A stretch of 47,690 nt of DNA from a virus. Location: IMG/VR virus record IMGVR_UViG_3300037010_000943, positions 1 to 47,690 of that record; one strand, written 5' to 3'. Both the position numbers and the translations under genes were made by a program. The notes under the pieces were generated by a model, which searched no databases, was not told the DNA's origin, and saw nothing but the letters and a program-made list of their open reading frames with translations. How positions within the stretch are numbered: position 1 is the stretch's first letter; the number at the start of each line of letters is the position of its first letter. Shown here in pieces: positions 11,490 to 19,381 of the stretch.

Positions 11490-14400
11490 TACTTAGCCGT
11501 TTCTCCAGCTACATTAGTGCCTTTGATGGCACCAAGCACTGTGGACGCATCAACATTGGTGTAGTTATTTGTGATGTTAGCTTTGAATTCGGTATCCACC
11601 TTAGCTCTTTCTGCATCGGTGCTGGCGGCTTTAATGTCATCCTGGTATTTCTTGATATCAGCGATTAGATCCCTACCAAGGGTGTCCCCTGCAACTGCGC
11701 CATTCTTTAGGAATCCTGAGAAATCACCGCTATCTAGTTTACTGAGAGTGGCGGTAACTGCACTATCAACAGCTTGATCTTGAGCATTGACATCAGAAAG
11801 TGTGGTGGCCTTTACGGGTCCACCGTTTAAAGCTTTTTTATGTTTGTCAATATCAGCCTGTGTAAACTTAGCGTTAGTATCAAACACTGTCAGGCCGTCC
11901 ATAGCGGTTCCTGATTGGAACCTATTCATCTGGCTACCTAGAACAGCTAGTCTCTTCCCCATATCCTCAGTTAGAGTTTTTTCCTCTTTGGCTTTACTCA
12001 ACATTTCATACTCATCTCTGGCTTGAGTGATGCGCGATTTTAGGGCATCCCTCATGCCTGCGTCTTCAATTGACTTGTCCGAATCTACCTTTTTAAAAGC
12101 TTCATCAGCTTGGGATCTGTAGAAGTCGCGCTCTCCTTGAGTTCCAGTGTGACCGTACGCATCAGCGATTTCGATTCCCTTTTTGTTACTTTCTGCGTCA
12201 CTCTTGAATATACTAAAGGTGAAGATATCTACTACTACGGATAGCATCTTAATGATGTTGTCGAGAAGGGCCTTAAGTGTGTTTTTAATGATGGAGAGTG
12301 GGTCAGTGATCGACTTGTAGTTGTCGGCTGATTTCTTCTCTTCTGCATCACGCATTTCTTTGGTGATTACTTCGGCCATCTTATTAGCGCCAGCACCACT
12401 AGACAAGAACTTCTGGAATTCTGGAGATTGCATAACTTGATCGAGGGATTTACCTTTCATCCCAGGCTTGGTATTCTGAAATTCCTTGGCTAATTGCATC
12501 TGGGCAGCGGGTAAGGCCCCTGTTAACCCCTTTACATCAGAGATTCCTAACTGTTGTGCCATCAAACTGAATCCAGGGTTTGATATGATCTTGGCTCGTT
12601 TTTCTCTATCTGAAAAATCCGAAATATCTTTCCCACCCATGTTCTTAACAAGAACATTTAGAAGCGCCATCTGCTGAGCAGTTTCACCTTCTCTTGTAGC
12701 ACCAACACTCATGTCCACGCCAGCCATTGCAACTACATCACCAGACTTGAATGCTCTTTCTCTAGCTGATAGATTGCTTCTATTGTTTAAGTACTGACTC
12801 TGTAAACTACCATACTGCTTCTTGTCAAGATCTGACATGCCCTCAATCTTTTTATTAACCAACTCGTTAATGTCTGCGTCAGACATCTTCTCTAGGTCAG
12901 AACTCTTGATACCTAGTTGCCCAGCTAGTGCATCTCCAGAAGCTTGAGACTGCCTTCTGTAGTTATCAAGTAGACCTTTTCTATCGTCTTTCGACATAGT
13001 GTCATAGGCAAAGGCTCTCTGTTCAAAGCTCTTCTCCCCACCAGAAACGGCCTTCATCATTTCAGACATATACTCCGCTGTGTATTTCCCCGACTTACCC
13101 ATTGCTGTGATGACGGCAACGGTGTCGGCAAGTGTTTTATTAAATCTACTAAACTGTCCAGTGATCTGATCAATCAATCCGAGGTACTTAGTTGTTGTCA
13201 AACCAGTGGCGGAAACACCCTTGTTGATATTAATGAATAGGTCTTCTGTCTGCTGGAATGACTGGTTGAACTCGGTGATGGCTTTAGCTGTGAGTGCGAC
13301 CGACTCCTGGTTACTCATCCCGAGGTTGCTACCAAAAATATATGAGTTACGCATGATACCACCCATAGCAGTCGTAGCTTGTCCTCCCTCCAAGGCTCCT
13401 TGTGCAGACTGACCTGTTCCCATACCTCTGATGCCAATACCATTTTCTACGAGACTCTTCATGATCTCTAGATTTTTATCAAAGTTCATCCCCATAACGG
13501 AGGTAGAAAAAGATAAGGGCTTTTCTGGTGTTAACTTGTCAATCATACCACTATAAACACCACGAACATCAGTGTTTCCGGCTAGGAGCCCACCCTTACC
13601 AAGTCCCTGGTAAATGTCATTTTTCCTCTTTGCTACAGAACCCACAGCCTCTAGAAGAGTTGAGAATACAGTGATCATTGGAGACATCTTCCCCATCATT
13701 GACATGACATCCATACCACCACCAGCGGTAATAGACCCACCACCTTGAGCAAACATTTTGGTAAGGGTCTGACCTCCCCCGTTTGCCACTTGTCTAGCCA
13801 TCACCTTTGCAAGACCCTTGTCAATCCAACCCATAGGGTTCATTCTACTCTTCCCAGAAGCCTCAAAGCCATCAGCCAATAGCTTCCTCTTGGCATCTTT
13901 GTCATCACCACTTAAAATTTTTCTAGCATCTTGCTGAGCCTTCCACCCGGCTCCTCCTTCGGCCATGTGTTTCTTCATCTCTTTGGCATCAGTTCTCATT
14001 TTTGAGAAAGCGTCAGTAATGTTCTTGAACTGGAATGCATTGATATCCTTGAATACACTAGCTACGGAACCTAAGGCGGAGCCTAAGCTGGTCATTCCAG
14101 CCTTGGCTTTTTTGAAATCAATAGAATCCACACCCTTGACTACACTATTGACGGTATCTTCCAACTTCTCCCACTCATCGTCAAGAAGCATAACTCCGCT
14201 AGCTAGCTTAACTTGGGCTGTTGTCATCGCCTCAATCTGCTTTGTTAATGCCTTCTCAGTCTCTAGAGTGAGGTTCTTTGTTTTCCTCAAATCCTCTGCA
14301 TTTTTAATCATCTTCTTTAATGCTTCATTGGCCTTGTCTATAGCGCCTGGGGCAGACCAATCAGTTCTAGCGAGATCCTTAGCAGATTTGCCAAGAGTCT

Positions 14401-14614
14401 TTAACAAAGCACTCATATCTTCAGTGTCAGCTAGGGTGTCCTTCAGATTGTCACCTAAACGCTTAACATGATCGCTAAGTTTCTTAGCGGGGTCAATGGA
14501 CTCTTTGAACCCCTTCGTAAATTCAGCTAGAGATGTGCTGATAGCCGCTGAGTTGGTGTGCAAAGTGGCTACTGCGGCGGTTAGGTCTTTGATCTGTTGA
14601 GCGTTTGAGGCCAT
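11489..14614 (-). CDS. Tail tape measure protein
   Basis: A 1041-residue, largely helical protein following three chaperone-position genes and preceding the baseplate genes: the standard tape-measure position. The N-terminal 250 residues are heptad-like (LTAAVATLHTNSAAISTSL, KKLSDHVKRLGDNLKDTL). Residues about 270 to 340 are Gly/Met-rich. A hydrophobic segment near residue 790 (IIKMLSVVVDIFTFSIF) could be the membrane-inserting part seen in other tape measures. By the usual rule of about 0.15 nm per residue the tail would be near 150 nm (inference from length only). The start ATG has an AAGGT ribosome site nine bases past the previous stop. No peptidase domain was recognised. Confidence 0.85.
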   Translation of the reverse strand: MASNAQQIKDLTAAVATLHTNSAAISTSLAEFTKGFKESIDPAKKLSDHVKRLGDNLKDTLADTEDMSALLKTLGKSAKDLARTDWSAPGAIDKANEALKKMIKNAEDLRKTKNLTLETEKALTKQIEAMTTAQVKLASGVMLLDDEWEKLEDTVNSVVKGVDSIDFKKAKAGMTSLGSALGSVASVFKDINAFQFKNITDAFSKMRTDAKEMKKHMAEGGAGWKAQQDARKILSGDDKDAKRKLLADGFEASGKSRMNPMGWIDKGLAKVMARQVANGGGQTLTKMFAQGGGSITAGGGMDVMSMMGKMSPMITVFSTLLEAVGSVAKRKNDIYQGLGKGGLLAGNTDVRGVYSGMIDKLTPEKPLSFSTSVMGMNFDKNLEIMKSLVENGIGIRGMGTGQSAQGALEGGQATTAMGGIMRNSYIFGSNLGMSNQESVALTAKAITEFNQSFQQTEDLFININKGVSATGLTTTKYLGLIDQITGQFSRFNKTLADTVAVITAMGKSGKYTAEYMSEMMKAVSGGEKSFEQRAFAYDTMSKDDRKGLLDNYRRQSQASGDALAGQLGIKSSDLEKMSDADINELVNKKIEGMSDLDKKQYGSLQSQYLNNRSNLSARERAFKSGDVVAMAGVDMSVGATREGETAQQMALLNVLVKNMGGKDISDFSDREKRAKIISNPGFSLMAQQLGISDVKGLTGALPAAQMQLAKEFQNTKPGMKGKSLDQVMQSPEFQKFLSSGAGANKMAEVITKEMRDAEEKKSADNYKSITDPLSIIKNTLKALLDNIIKMLSVVVDIFTFSIFKSDAESNKKGIEIADAYGHTGTQGERDFYRSQADEAFKKVDSDKSIEDAGMRDALKSRITQARDEYEMLSKAKEEKTLTEDMGKRLAVLGSQMNRFQSGTAMDGLTVFDTNAKFTQADIDKHKKALNGGPVKATTLSDVNAQDQAVDSAVTATLSKLDSGDFSGFLKNGAVAGDTLGRDLIADIKKYQDDIKAASTDAERAKVDTEFKANITNNYTNVDASTVLGAIKGTNVAGETAK

Positions 14615-14622
14615 TATTTACC

Positions 14623-15219
14623 TTAGTCGGAATCTCTCATCTCTTTGATGGAATCCTTTACAACTTCACGGTTAATTTCTTCAATCTCTTCTAGAGCCTT
14701 CTGGAAGAATCTCTTTTCTACATCCGTCATGATGGCGGCGTCTGGTAGAGACTCATAAAGTCTGTCTTCAATTCTCTGACAGTGGACCATTAGGATCTTC
14801 CACAGAACATTGACGGTTTCCTGACCCCAACCCATAAGTAAATCTCTTAGGATGGGACGGATGTTACCTTCGTTCCCAGTAATGGGGTTTACGATGAAGA
14901 TTGAGGTGGCGTCCTTTAAGGAGATGCCATTAATCCAACTGATAGCTCTGGAGAGAACCTCGCACTTGATTCTGGTTACCCAGGCGTGTCCTTTTAGCTC
15001 TTCGGCACTGTATAGGGACTGAATTTCAGCCTCAGAGGGAATATTGGATAGACGGAGGCTGACGGTCTTGCCATCCACAGTCAGTTTGATGAGTTCTTCG
15101 GTGTCTTCAATACCGAATCCCTGTAATCCTGCAATAATCTCGTCCACACTAAGGGTCACTGGTTCAGGTTGAACCTCTTCGACCTTCTTAGGTTTTACGA
15201 TTGCCTTCTTCGTTGCCAT
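14623..15219 (-). CDS. Putative tail assembly chaperone or tail accessory protein
   Basis: A 198-residue acidic, helical protein located just upstream of the tape measure, where tail assembly chaperones normally sit. It opens with a Lys-rich tail (MATKKAIVKPKKVEEV), then a short beta region (IKLTVDGKTVSLRLSNIPSE), then mostly helix ending in EEIEEINREVVKDSIKEM. The ribosome site AAGGAG is clear and the start unambiguous. It is preceded by a small hairpin. No sequence family is recognised, so the function is by position only; a minor tail protein is equally possible. Confidence 0.45.
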   Translation of the reverse strand: MATKKAIVKPKKVEEVQPEPVTLSVDEIIAGLQGFGIEDTEELIKLTVDGKTVSLRLSNIPSEAEIQSLYSAEELKGHAWVTRIKCEVLSRAISWINGISLKDATSIFIVNPITGNEGNIRPILRDLLMGWGQETVNVLWKILMVHCQRIEDRLYESLPDAAIMTDVEKRFFQKALEEIEEINREVVKDSIKEMRDSD

Positions 15220-15233
15220 TAAAACTCCTTCTA

Positions 15234-15251
15234 AAATTGGATCGCCAATTT
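15234..15251 (-). other. Short perfect hairpin between two tail genes
   Basis: A perfect 7-base stem (AAATTGG / CCAATTT) with a 4-base loop lies in the only sizeable gap of this part of the operon, just upstream of the ribosome site of the next gene on the minus strand. It is too weak for a confident terminator and may serve as an RNA processing or stability signal. Confidence 0.4.
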
Positions 15252-15263
15252 GGGTTATTTTAT

Positions 15264-16361
15264 TTACACATACTTACTGAGTCGGGTCTCAACAGGTGCC
15301 TCTTCGTCTGCTTGATTAAGTAAGTCTCGCTTTTGCTTCTCTTGAATCCATCCATACTTCTGGGTATGAATCTCTCGCTCCCTCTTCTTGACCTCTGCCT
15401 CGGTTCTCACCACCATAATTTCATTGGCATCTGCGGCTTCAAGGATTTCTCGGCGTCTAGCGATGAGTTCATCCACTCTTCTGCGTTTTTCCTCTTCTTC
15501 TCGTAGTTGTGACTGGTGAAAGGCGTCCATTAGCTGTTCGTGCTTGTCACCCTCGTTCATCCCTCTCATCTCCCTCATTAGACCCTCGGTAGAGTTATCC
15601 TGGTGGGAGTGACCGTAGCCATCATGTAAATTTTGGTCAGTTTTGACGCTGAGGAAGTTGATAACATCCATCCAGGGCTCAATTGAGTCGGTTCTCAGCG
15701 AAGCTAGGGCCTGGGAGATGGCATTATTGTAGTTGTCAGCACCCTTCCCCACGAAAGCCTTGGCTATGGTTCCAGCGTTTTGAGCGTTCTCAAGCCTCTC
15801 AATGGTAGTCTCACGAATTCGGCAAAGGGAGACCCAAAGCTGGAGGATGTCAGGGGAAGATAACTGCTTTAACTCTTTACCATCAGGTAGAACAATACGC
15901 TTAGGAGCCAAAAGATCGGAGGAGTGGGACGCAGATAATCTAAAGGAGGTATTGGTAGACACAAAGGCTGAGACATAAGGGTAGAGACTTAAGTCAGCTA
16001 GGTTAAGGCTCAGAATGACTCGTAGAATGGTGTTTAACTCCACGCTATCAAGGTCATTGACCTCCTCCGAAGTCAAGGTAGTGGTGTGAAGCAGTAATTG
16101 TTCGATTCTTGTGTTCTCATCAGGATACCAGATGTCAAGCTGTTTCTTTTCATTGAAGGGTAGGGCCTTAACCCAACCAATCTGTTCACCCTTCAGGCTC
16201 AAGGGCCTAACCCTAGCTCCAAAGGTTATTAGTTCTGACATGGCATCCGTAGTCTTAATCTTGACCTCTTCTGCGAAGGCAGAGCTTCTGACAGCTACCC
16301 TACCTTCGTTGATCTCTTTCATGAAATCGGTGCCGAGACTACTCATCGCTCCACCCATCAT
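15264..16361 (-). CDS. Tail-region protein of unknown function, possible chaperone-associated
   Basis: A 365-residue protein with no recognised family. The first 200 residues are a mixed fold with repeated references to hydrophobic strands. Residues about 270 to 350 form a long charged helix (QLREEEEKRRRVDELIARRR). The start is uncertain: two adjacent ATG codons at 16361 and 16358 lie inside the last codons of the upstream gene, and a third ATG at 16346 overlaps that gene's stop. The 23-base overlap implies coupled translation. By position between the membrane protein and the tape measure it belongs to the tail operon and could work in tail assembly. Confidence 0.5.
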   Translation of the reverse strand: MMGGAMSSLGTDFMKEINEGRVAVRSSAFAEEVKIKTTDAMSELITFGARVRPLSLKGEQIGWVKALPFNEKKQLDIWYPDENTRIEQLLLHTTTLTSEEVNDLDSVELNTILRVILSLNLADLSLYPYVSAFVSTNTSFRLSASHSSDLLAPKRIVLPDGKELKQLSSPDILQLWVSLCRIRETTIERLENAQNAGTIAKAFVGKGADNYNNAISQALASLRTDSIEPWMDVINFLSVKTDQNLHDGYGHSHQDNSTEGLMREMRGMNEGDKHEQLMDAFHQSQLREEEEKRRRVDELIARRREILEAADANEIMVVRTEAEVKKREREIHTQKYGWIQEKQKRDLLNQADEEAPVETRLSKYV

Positions 16362-16842
16362 TATTCAATTCCGACTTTTCCTTCAAAACTGCACCCTTGT
16401 AACCGGAGTTCCTGATGATCTCACGACTGAGTTCCATTTCGTCCTTCAACGCCTGCTTCCCGAACTGTTTGGCAAAGCTCTCTTCTACATCACTGAGCAT
16501 TTCATCCTTCTGCGCCTCTTCCCTTTCCAACTCAGCCTTGAATTCCACGGCTTCAGGTGCCGACCAAGGGATTGGGGCAGTAAGAAGGCGTCTGTCATCC
16601 TGGGAGCCCATGTAGATGATGTAAAGCCTCTCTTGAATGGGGATGGGTAAGGACTTCAAGACCTTGAATGCGTCCTCGTAGTTCATCGGAGTCCCGGCTA
16701 CAGAGTGAAGGGCGGTAGCCATCACCTCCAACTTAGAAAACTTCTTGGTGTTGGATAGAGACTCCTTCCAGGTCATACGCCTGAATATGAATTTGTAGCC
16801 CTTAAGCTCGATGGGTATCTCTTCCTTCACTGGAGGTAGCAT
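16339..16842 (-). CDS. Putative tail assembly chaperone
   Basis: A 167-residue helical acidic protein. Residues 18 to 70 (FRRMTWKESLSNTKKF, ATALHSVAGTPMNYEDAFK, LPIPIQERLYIIYMGSQ) show the helix pattern seen in phage proteins that bind tape measures (an E/K-rich helix, then a 'LP..i...l...Y.g' segment). This matches many chaperone-annotated tail genes but is not diagnostic. Its start overlaps the previous stop (TAATG), and its last 23 bases overlap the next gene, which is in another frame. No slippery heptamer was seen at that overlap. Confidence 0.4.
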   Translation of the reverse strand: MLPPVKEEIPIELKGYKFIFRRMTWKESLSNTKKFSKLEVMATALHSVAGTPMNYEDAFKVLKSLPIPIQERLYIIYMGSQDDRRLLTAPIPWSAPEAVEFKAELEREEAQKDEMLSDVEESFAKQFGKQALKDEMELSREIIRNSGYKGAVLKEKSELNNDGWSDE

Positions 16843-17363
16843 TAATCGTCCGATCCTTGCCCTGGAATACTAGTTTTAACTGGTGGTGGAACTGGATGTG
16901 GTTTCTCAGCAACCTTTCGCCCAGTCTGGATTGGAATCTTGATTGCCTGAGTGGATGGAACCCCTGAGGGTGGTAGCCCAGTGACACCTGAAGGCTTCAA
17001 AGGCTTGGAATAGTCAGCATCACTATCATTAATACTGCTCCCTCCACCCATTATACCACCGCTCTTTATCTGAGCGATGTATTTCCAAACATTGATTCCA
17101 TATAAACTTAGAGCCGTGGCCGCTAGAATCATGTAGAACCAAGAGAACTTATTGATGCCTTCAACCAGGATTTTAACTACATTAGCATCCTGAGTCCAAT
17201 ATAACTTCCACAGGAATACACCTGTGATGCTCCCAACGGAGACTACTAGGAGGGTGAAGATCATTATCCCAATGACCCTAGACGAACTCGGCATACCGTT
17301 ATCGTCTGAAACCATCCTCTTCAGGAATGCCATTAAATCTCTCATAGGTTTCCAATCCGCCAT
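16842..17363 (-). CDS. Two-pass membrane protein, holin candidate
   Basis: A 173-residue protein with two clear membrane segments, about residues 27 to 50 (VIGIMIFTLLVVSVGSITGV) and 73 to 95 (FSWFYMILAATALSLYGI). A short N-terminal cytosolic stretch ends in DDNGMPSSSR, a context common just before the first segment of holin-like phage proteins. The C-terminal 75 residues are Pro/Gly/Lys-rich and probably disordered. It is the first gene of the leftward operon, with a strong GGAGAGGGAG ribosome site. A holin role (pore formation releasing lysin) fits but no lysin gene adjoins it; a tail-associated membrane protein is an alternative. Confidence 0.45.
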   Translation of the reverse strand: MADWKPMRDLMAFLKRMVSDDNGMPSSSRVIGIMIFTLLVVSVGSITGVFLWKLYWTQDANVVKILVEGINKFSWFYMILAATALSLYGINVWKYIAQIKSGGIMGGGSSINDSDADYSKPLKPSGVTGLPPSGVPSTQAIKIPIQTGRKVAEKPHPVPPPVKTSIPGQGSDD

Positions 17364-17558
17364 CTCCCTCTCCTATCTAGGGCACTGAAACCCATCTGAC
17401 GAAATTCGCTTACAACTCAAGGAAAACAAACTCACACCGGAAAATTAGAGTTTTTTCAGGTTTTGGACCATTTTGAGGGGTGTTCGAAAGTTGACAGGCT
17501 AATGTTTTCAACAACTTAGGGTCCATTCGAAGTGTATAGGGGCCTCGTTTCCTATAAT

Positions 17559-17585
17559 AAAGTACAGCAAAAGACTTCTGTCTTT
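17559..17585 (+). repeat. 27-bp direct repeat, left copy
   Basis: These 27 bases, beginning AAAGTACAGCAAAAGAC and ending in CTGTCTTT, recur exactly at 19089-19115, 1530 bases away. This copy is non-coding and forms the left arm, loop and start of the right arm of a hairpin. The two copies bracket the two-ORF segment 17724-19130. Confidence 0.95.
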
Positions 17586-17592
17586 TGTACTT
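17560..17592 (+). other. Bulged hairpin upstream of the rightward promoter
   Basis: The arms AAGTAC + AAAAGAC and GTCTTTT + GTACTT pair over 13 bases with a 3-base AGC bulge and a TTCT loop. No T-run follows on either strand, so it is not a standard terminator. The inner part of the stem is kept in the second copy of the 27-bp repeat, while the outer right arm is not. It may be an operator or an RNA-binding site. Confidence 0.6.
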
Positions 17593-17616
17593 AAAAAAGA
17601 CATATATATGTATAAT
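17585..17616 (+). promoter_or_regulatory. Probable promoter for the rightward unknown gene
   Basis: TATAAT at 17611-17616 has TTGTAC beginning 26 bases upstream (17585). Three other promoters in this window share that TTG-to-TATAAT distance. The leader to the ATG at 17724 would be about 100 bases. Confidence 0.5.
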
Positions 17617-17723
17617 ATCTTTTCTTCTCTTTATGGTTTTCAGACCCCCTATGAAACCAGGAAAAAGAAATCCGCTTCCGATTCCCCAGAATAGAGTAAC
17701 AAACCTTTGAGGACTATTTCTGG

Positions 17724-18650
17724 ATGACCACCTTCACCGTGAAGACTATCAAGGCTACGAGTGACCTACCTAGGGTCTTCCCCGAGCCTATGCCTTTCTT
17801 CCAGAAGGGGGAGTTCCGCCGATACAAGTCCGTGATGATGGATGCCGAGTGGTGGGATGGCTCTGTTTGGTCCCGTGGTGCCACCTCCGGGGGCTCCGGC
17901 CTCCTGAAAGGCATTGCTCCTTGTGAGCGTAAGCACACGGACTATTCCATCGAAGGGGATAAGATAGCATTTTCCTCTGAGTTCTGCAAAGAAGAGTTTT
18001 CTATCAAGAAAATCCGCCACCGTAAGTCTATTGGCTTGAAGGACATAATCGGCATGGAAGCCATGTTCCAAGACTACTTGAAGGCTTGGAACCTACTCGT
18101 GGACCTGGACCAAAAGGGTATCCAGTTAGGTCGCGGTCTCCTGAAGACCGACTCTAACCTAGCCCGTGCCTTCGCAGAAAGCCCCTTCTACACGCTCAGA
18201 GCCTTGAAAGAGTATCTGAAGCGCAGAGGTCGCTCTTCAAGCCCCCTGAGGCATAAGAGGCTCCACCGTCTGAACACCGTACCGTTGGATTTGAGAAACT
18301 ACCCAGGTATTCAATCTGAAGTTGCCCTCTACCTCAAGTCAGTAGGCTCAGATCTCAGGCGAGTGGTCTCAACTCGCTTGGTTAGGAAATCTGACAAGCG
18401 ATTCTTGGTATCATTCACCTTCACAGCTCCCGATGTAGTGAGGGAAGTGAACTTAGAAGATAGTTCCATCAATTTTTGCCGAGATCCAAGACTTGTTGAC
18501 ATCGGTTGCTCGTTCTCTGAGAAAGGCTTGAGCATCGTTGTTCAAAACGCCTTCGAAGATCGAGAGTTTTACACTATAAGTCCTGCATTATTAGAAAATG
18601 TGAAGAACTTCCTTGACAAGTTCTTCAAAGAAATCAAGGGTAAGGTCTGA
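17724..18650 (+). CDS. Unknown protein, first ORF of the repeat-bounded segment
   Basis: A 308-residue protein that I do not recognise. The start ATG follows GAGGA ten bases upstream. It is mixed alpha/beta and basic, with an Arg/Lys/Ser-rich patch near residues 165 to 190 (LKRRGRSSSPLRHKRLHRL) that could bind nucleic acid. It has two conserved-looking aromatic segments near the N-terminus (MMDAEWWDGSVWSRG). No membrane segment or signal peptide is visible. It ends at a TGA (18648-18650), after which the same reading frame stays open to 19130. A promoter-like AT-rich region and a bulged hairpin lie immediately upstream. Function unknown; a nucleic-acid-binding or regulatory protein is one guess. 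Confidence 0.75.
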   Translation: MTTFTVKTIKATSDLPRVFPEPMPFFQKGEFRRYKSVMMDAEWWDGSVWSRGATSGGSGLLKGIAPCERKHTDYSIEGDKIAFSSEFCKEEFSIKKIRHRKSIGLKDIIGMEAMFQDYLKAWNLLVDLDQKGIQLGRGLLKTDSNLARAFAESPFYTLRALKEYLKRRGRSSSPLRHKRLHRLNTVPLDLRNYPGIQSEVALYLKSVGSDLRRVVSTRLVRKSDKRFLVSFTFTAPDVVREVNLEDSSINFCRDPRLVDIGCSFSEKGLSIVVQNAFEDREFYTISPALLENVKNFLDKFFKEIKGKV

Positions 18651-18740
18651 TCCCTAAGTCTAGACGGATCTAGCGTTACACCTAAAAATCTCCTGGGGAT
18701 TCATAAAGAATTCACTCGCAGATGTGGAGTTCTAAAGGCG

Positions 18741-19130
18741 GTGGGTGCTATAGAATTCTACTTAACTCCAAGACTTGTCTCACTTGGGGAGCAATATCCG
18801 AAAGATACGCCGTTCTACGATTCCAAGCACCTAAAAGTGTGGGAGCGTAAACTACTAGCTGAAAACGAGGAGTTTGCTACAATCATGGGATTAACTGGAG
18901 CGCAAGTTCTAGTCAAGTATACCTGTAACGGCCTGATTTCCCATACTGGGACCAAGGTTTTGCCGGAAACTATGGCTAACTATGCTCTCCAACTGGCTTT
19001 GGCGAAATATGATATGTGGCACGGTGCTACATTCATGGATCGTGGAACCTGTCGCACAGTCCGAAAAAGGTTGGATCGCCGTAAAGAAAAAGTACAGCAA
19101 AAGACTTCTGTCTTTCGACATAGACCCTGA
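18741..19130 (+). CDS. Unknown protein, in frame behind a TGA from the preceding ORF
   Basis: A 129-residue ORF if the GTG at 18741 is used, but that codon has no properly spaced ribosome site and no ATG starts this frame. The frame is open all the way back to 18651, giving 160 codons directly after the TGA of the 308-residue ORF. The upstream extension (LLGIHKEFTRRCGVLKAV) reads like normal protein. It may therefore be made by TGA readthrough, by termination-reinitiation, or from an unseen start. The C-terminus is very basic (RKRLDRRKEKVQQKTS) and its last codons carry the second 27-bp repeat. No family recognised. Confidence 0.5.
   Translation: MGAIEFYLTPRLVSLGEQYPKDTPFYDSKHLKVWERKLLAENEEFATIMGLTGAQVLVKYTCNGLISHTGTKVLPETMANYALQLALAKYDMWHGATFMDRGTCRTVRKRLDRRKEKVQQKTSVFRHRP
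19089..19115 (+). repeat. 27-bp direct repeat, right copy
   Basis: Exact second copy of the sequence at 17559-17585. Here it is coding and specifies KVQQKTSVF at the end of the basic ORF, stopping 15 bases before that ORF's end. It keeps a 6-base stem (AAAGAC / GTCTTT) with a TTCT loop. Confidence 0.95.
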
Positions 19131-19260
19131 CTATGTAAGCCTTCCAGGTCCATTTTTACACCTGGATTGCGATGGATAGTGCCTGCAACCTTGCGGGTGT
19201 GATCACAGGGTATCCAAGTTTGAGTGGGAATCTCAGACAGGAAACCGCCTTCCCCTTCTG
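19131..19260 (+). ncRNA. Possible structured RNA with a B12-box-like segment
   Basis: A non-coding stretch with small hairpins: CCAGG/CCTGG around 19144-19165 and CCTGCA/TGCGGG near 19182-19197. CACAG (19204-19208), then GGGAA (19226-19230), then AGACAGGAAACCGCC (19235-19249) follow. That order and spacing resemble the 3' half of cobalamin riboswitches (CACUG, GGGAA, then B12 box AGYCAGGAGACCUGCC). The 5' core motif (GGUG..AA..CC) was not found and two B12-box positions differ, so this is a weak candidate. A B12-dependent reductase lies 3.8 kb downstream, which makes the resemblance worth testing. Confidence 0.25.
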
Positions 19261-19293
19261 AAATGGAGGGTCACGCACCACAGGATGCGGGGG

Positions 19294-19322
19294 TTGGACA
19301 AAATAGTGGGTAATAGTATAAT
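19294..19322 (+). promoter_or_regulatory. Sigma70-like promoter for the glycosylation fusion gene
   Basis: TTGGAC at 19294-19299 and TATAAT at 19317-19322 are separated by exactly 17 bases, the standard spacing. Transcription would start near 19330, leaving about a 50-base leader to the ATG at 19382. Confidence 0.7.
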
Positions 19323-19381
19323 GGAACTAGAGCCACAAAGTCCCCAGGATTAGTTAAGCCTGAAAAATTAAAGGAGTTTTC

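Larger units (their letters stand above)
17364..17723. other. Divergent intergenic control region
   Basis: No gene is seen in these 360 bases, which separate the leftward tail operon from the rightward genes. The part near the tail operon is not AT-rich; 17550-17640 is strongly AT-rich. It contains TTGACA at 17491-17496 without a good -10 at normal spacing, a TATAAT at 17553-17558, a large bulged hairpin at 17560-17592, and a second TATAAT at 17611-17616 after an alternating AT run. It must hold promoters for at least the rightward genes; a replication origin is possible but nothing proves it. Confidence 0.6.

Noticed and set aside
16339-16361. Programmed frameshift between two tail genes, as in G/GT chaperones
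   Set aside because: The required shift is +1, a stop lies just upstream in the second frame, and no slippery heptamer is present; a normal start fits.
17491-17519. TTGACA at 17491 as a promoter
   Set aside because: No acceptable -10 at 16 to 18 bases; the nearest TATAAT is about 57 bases away.
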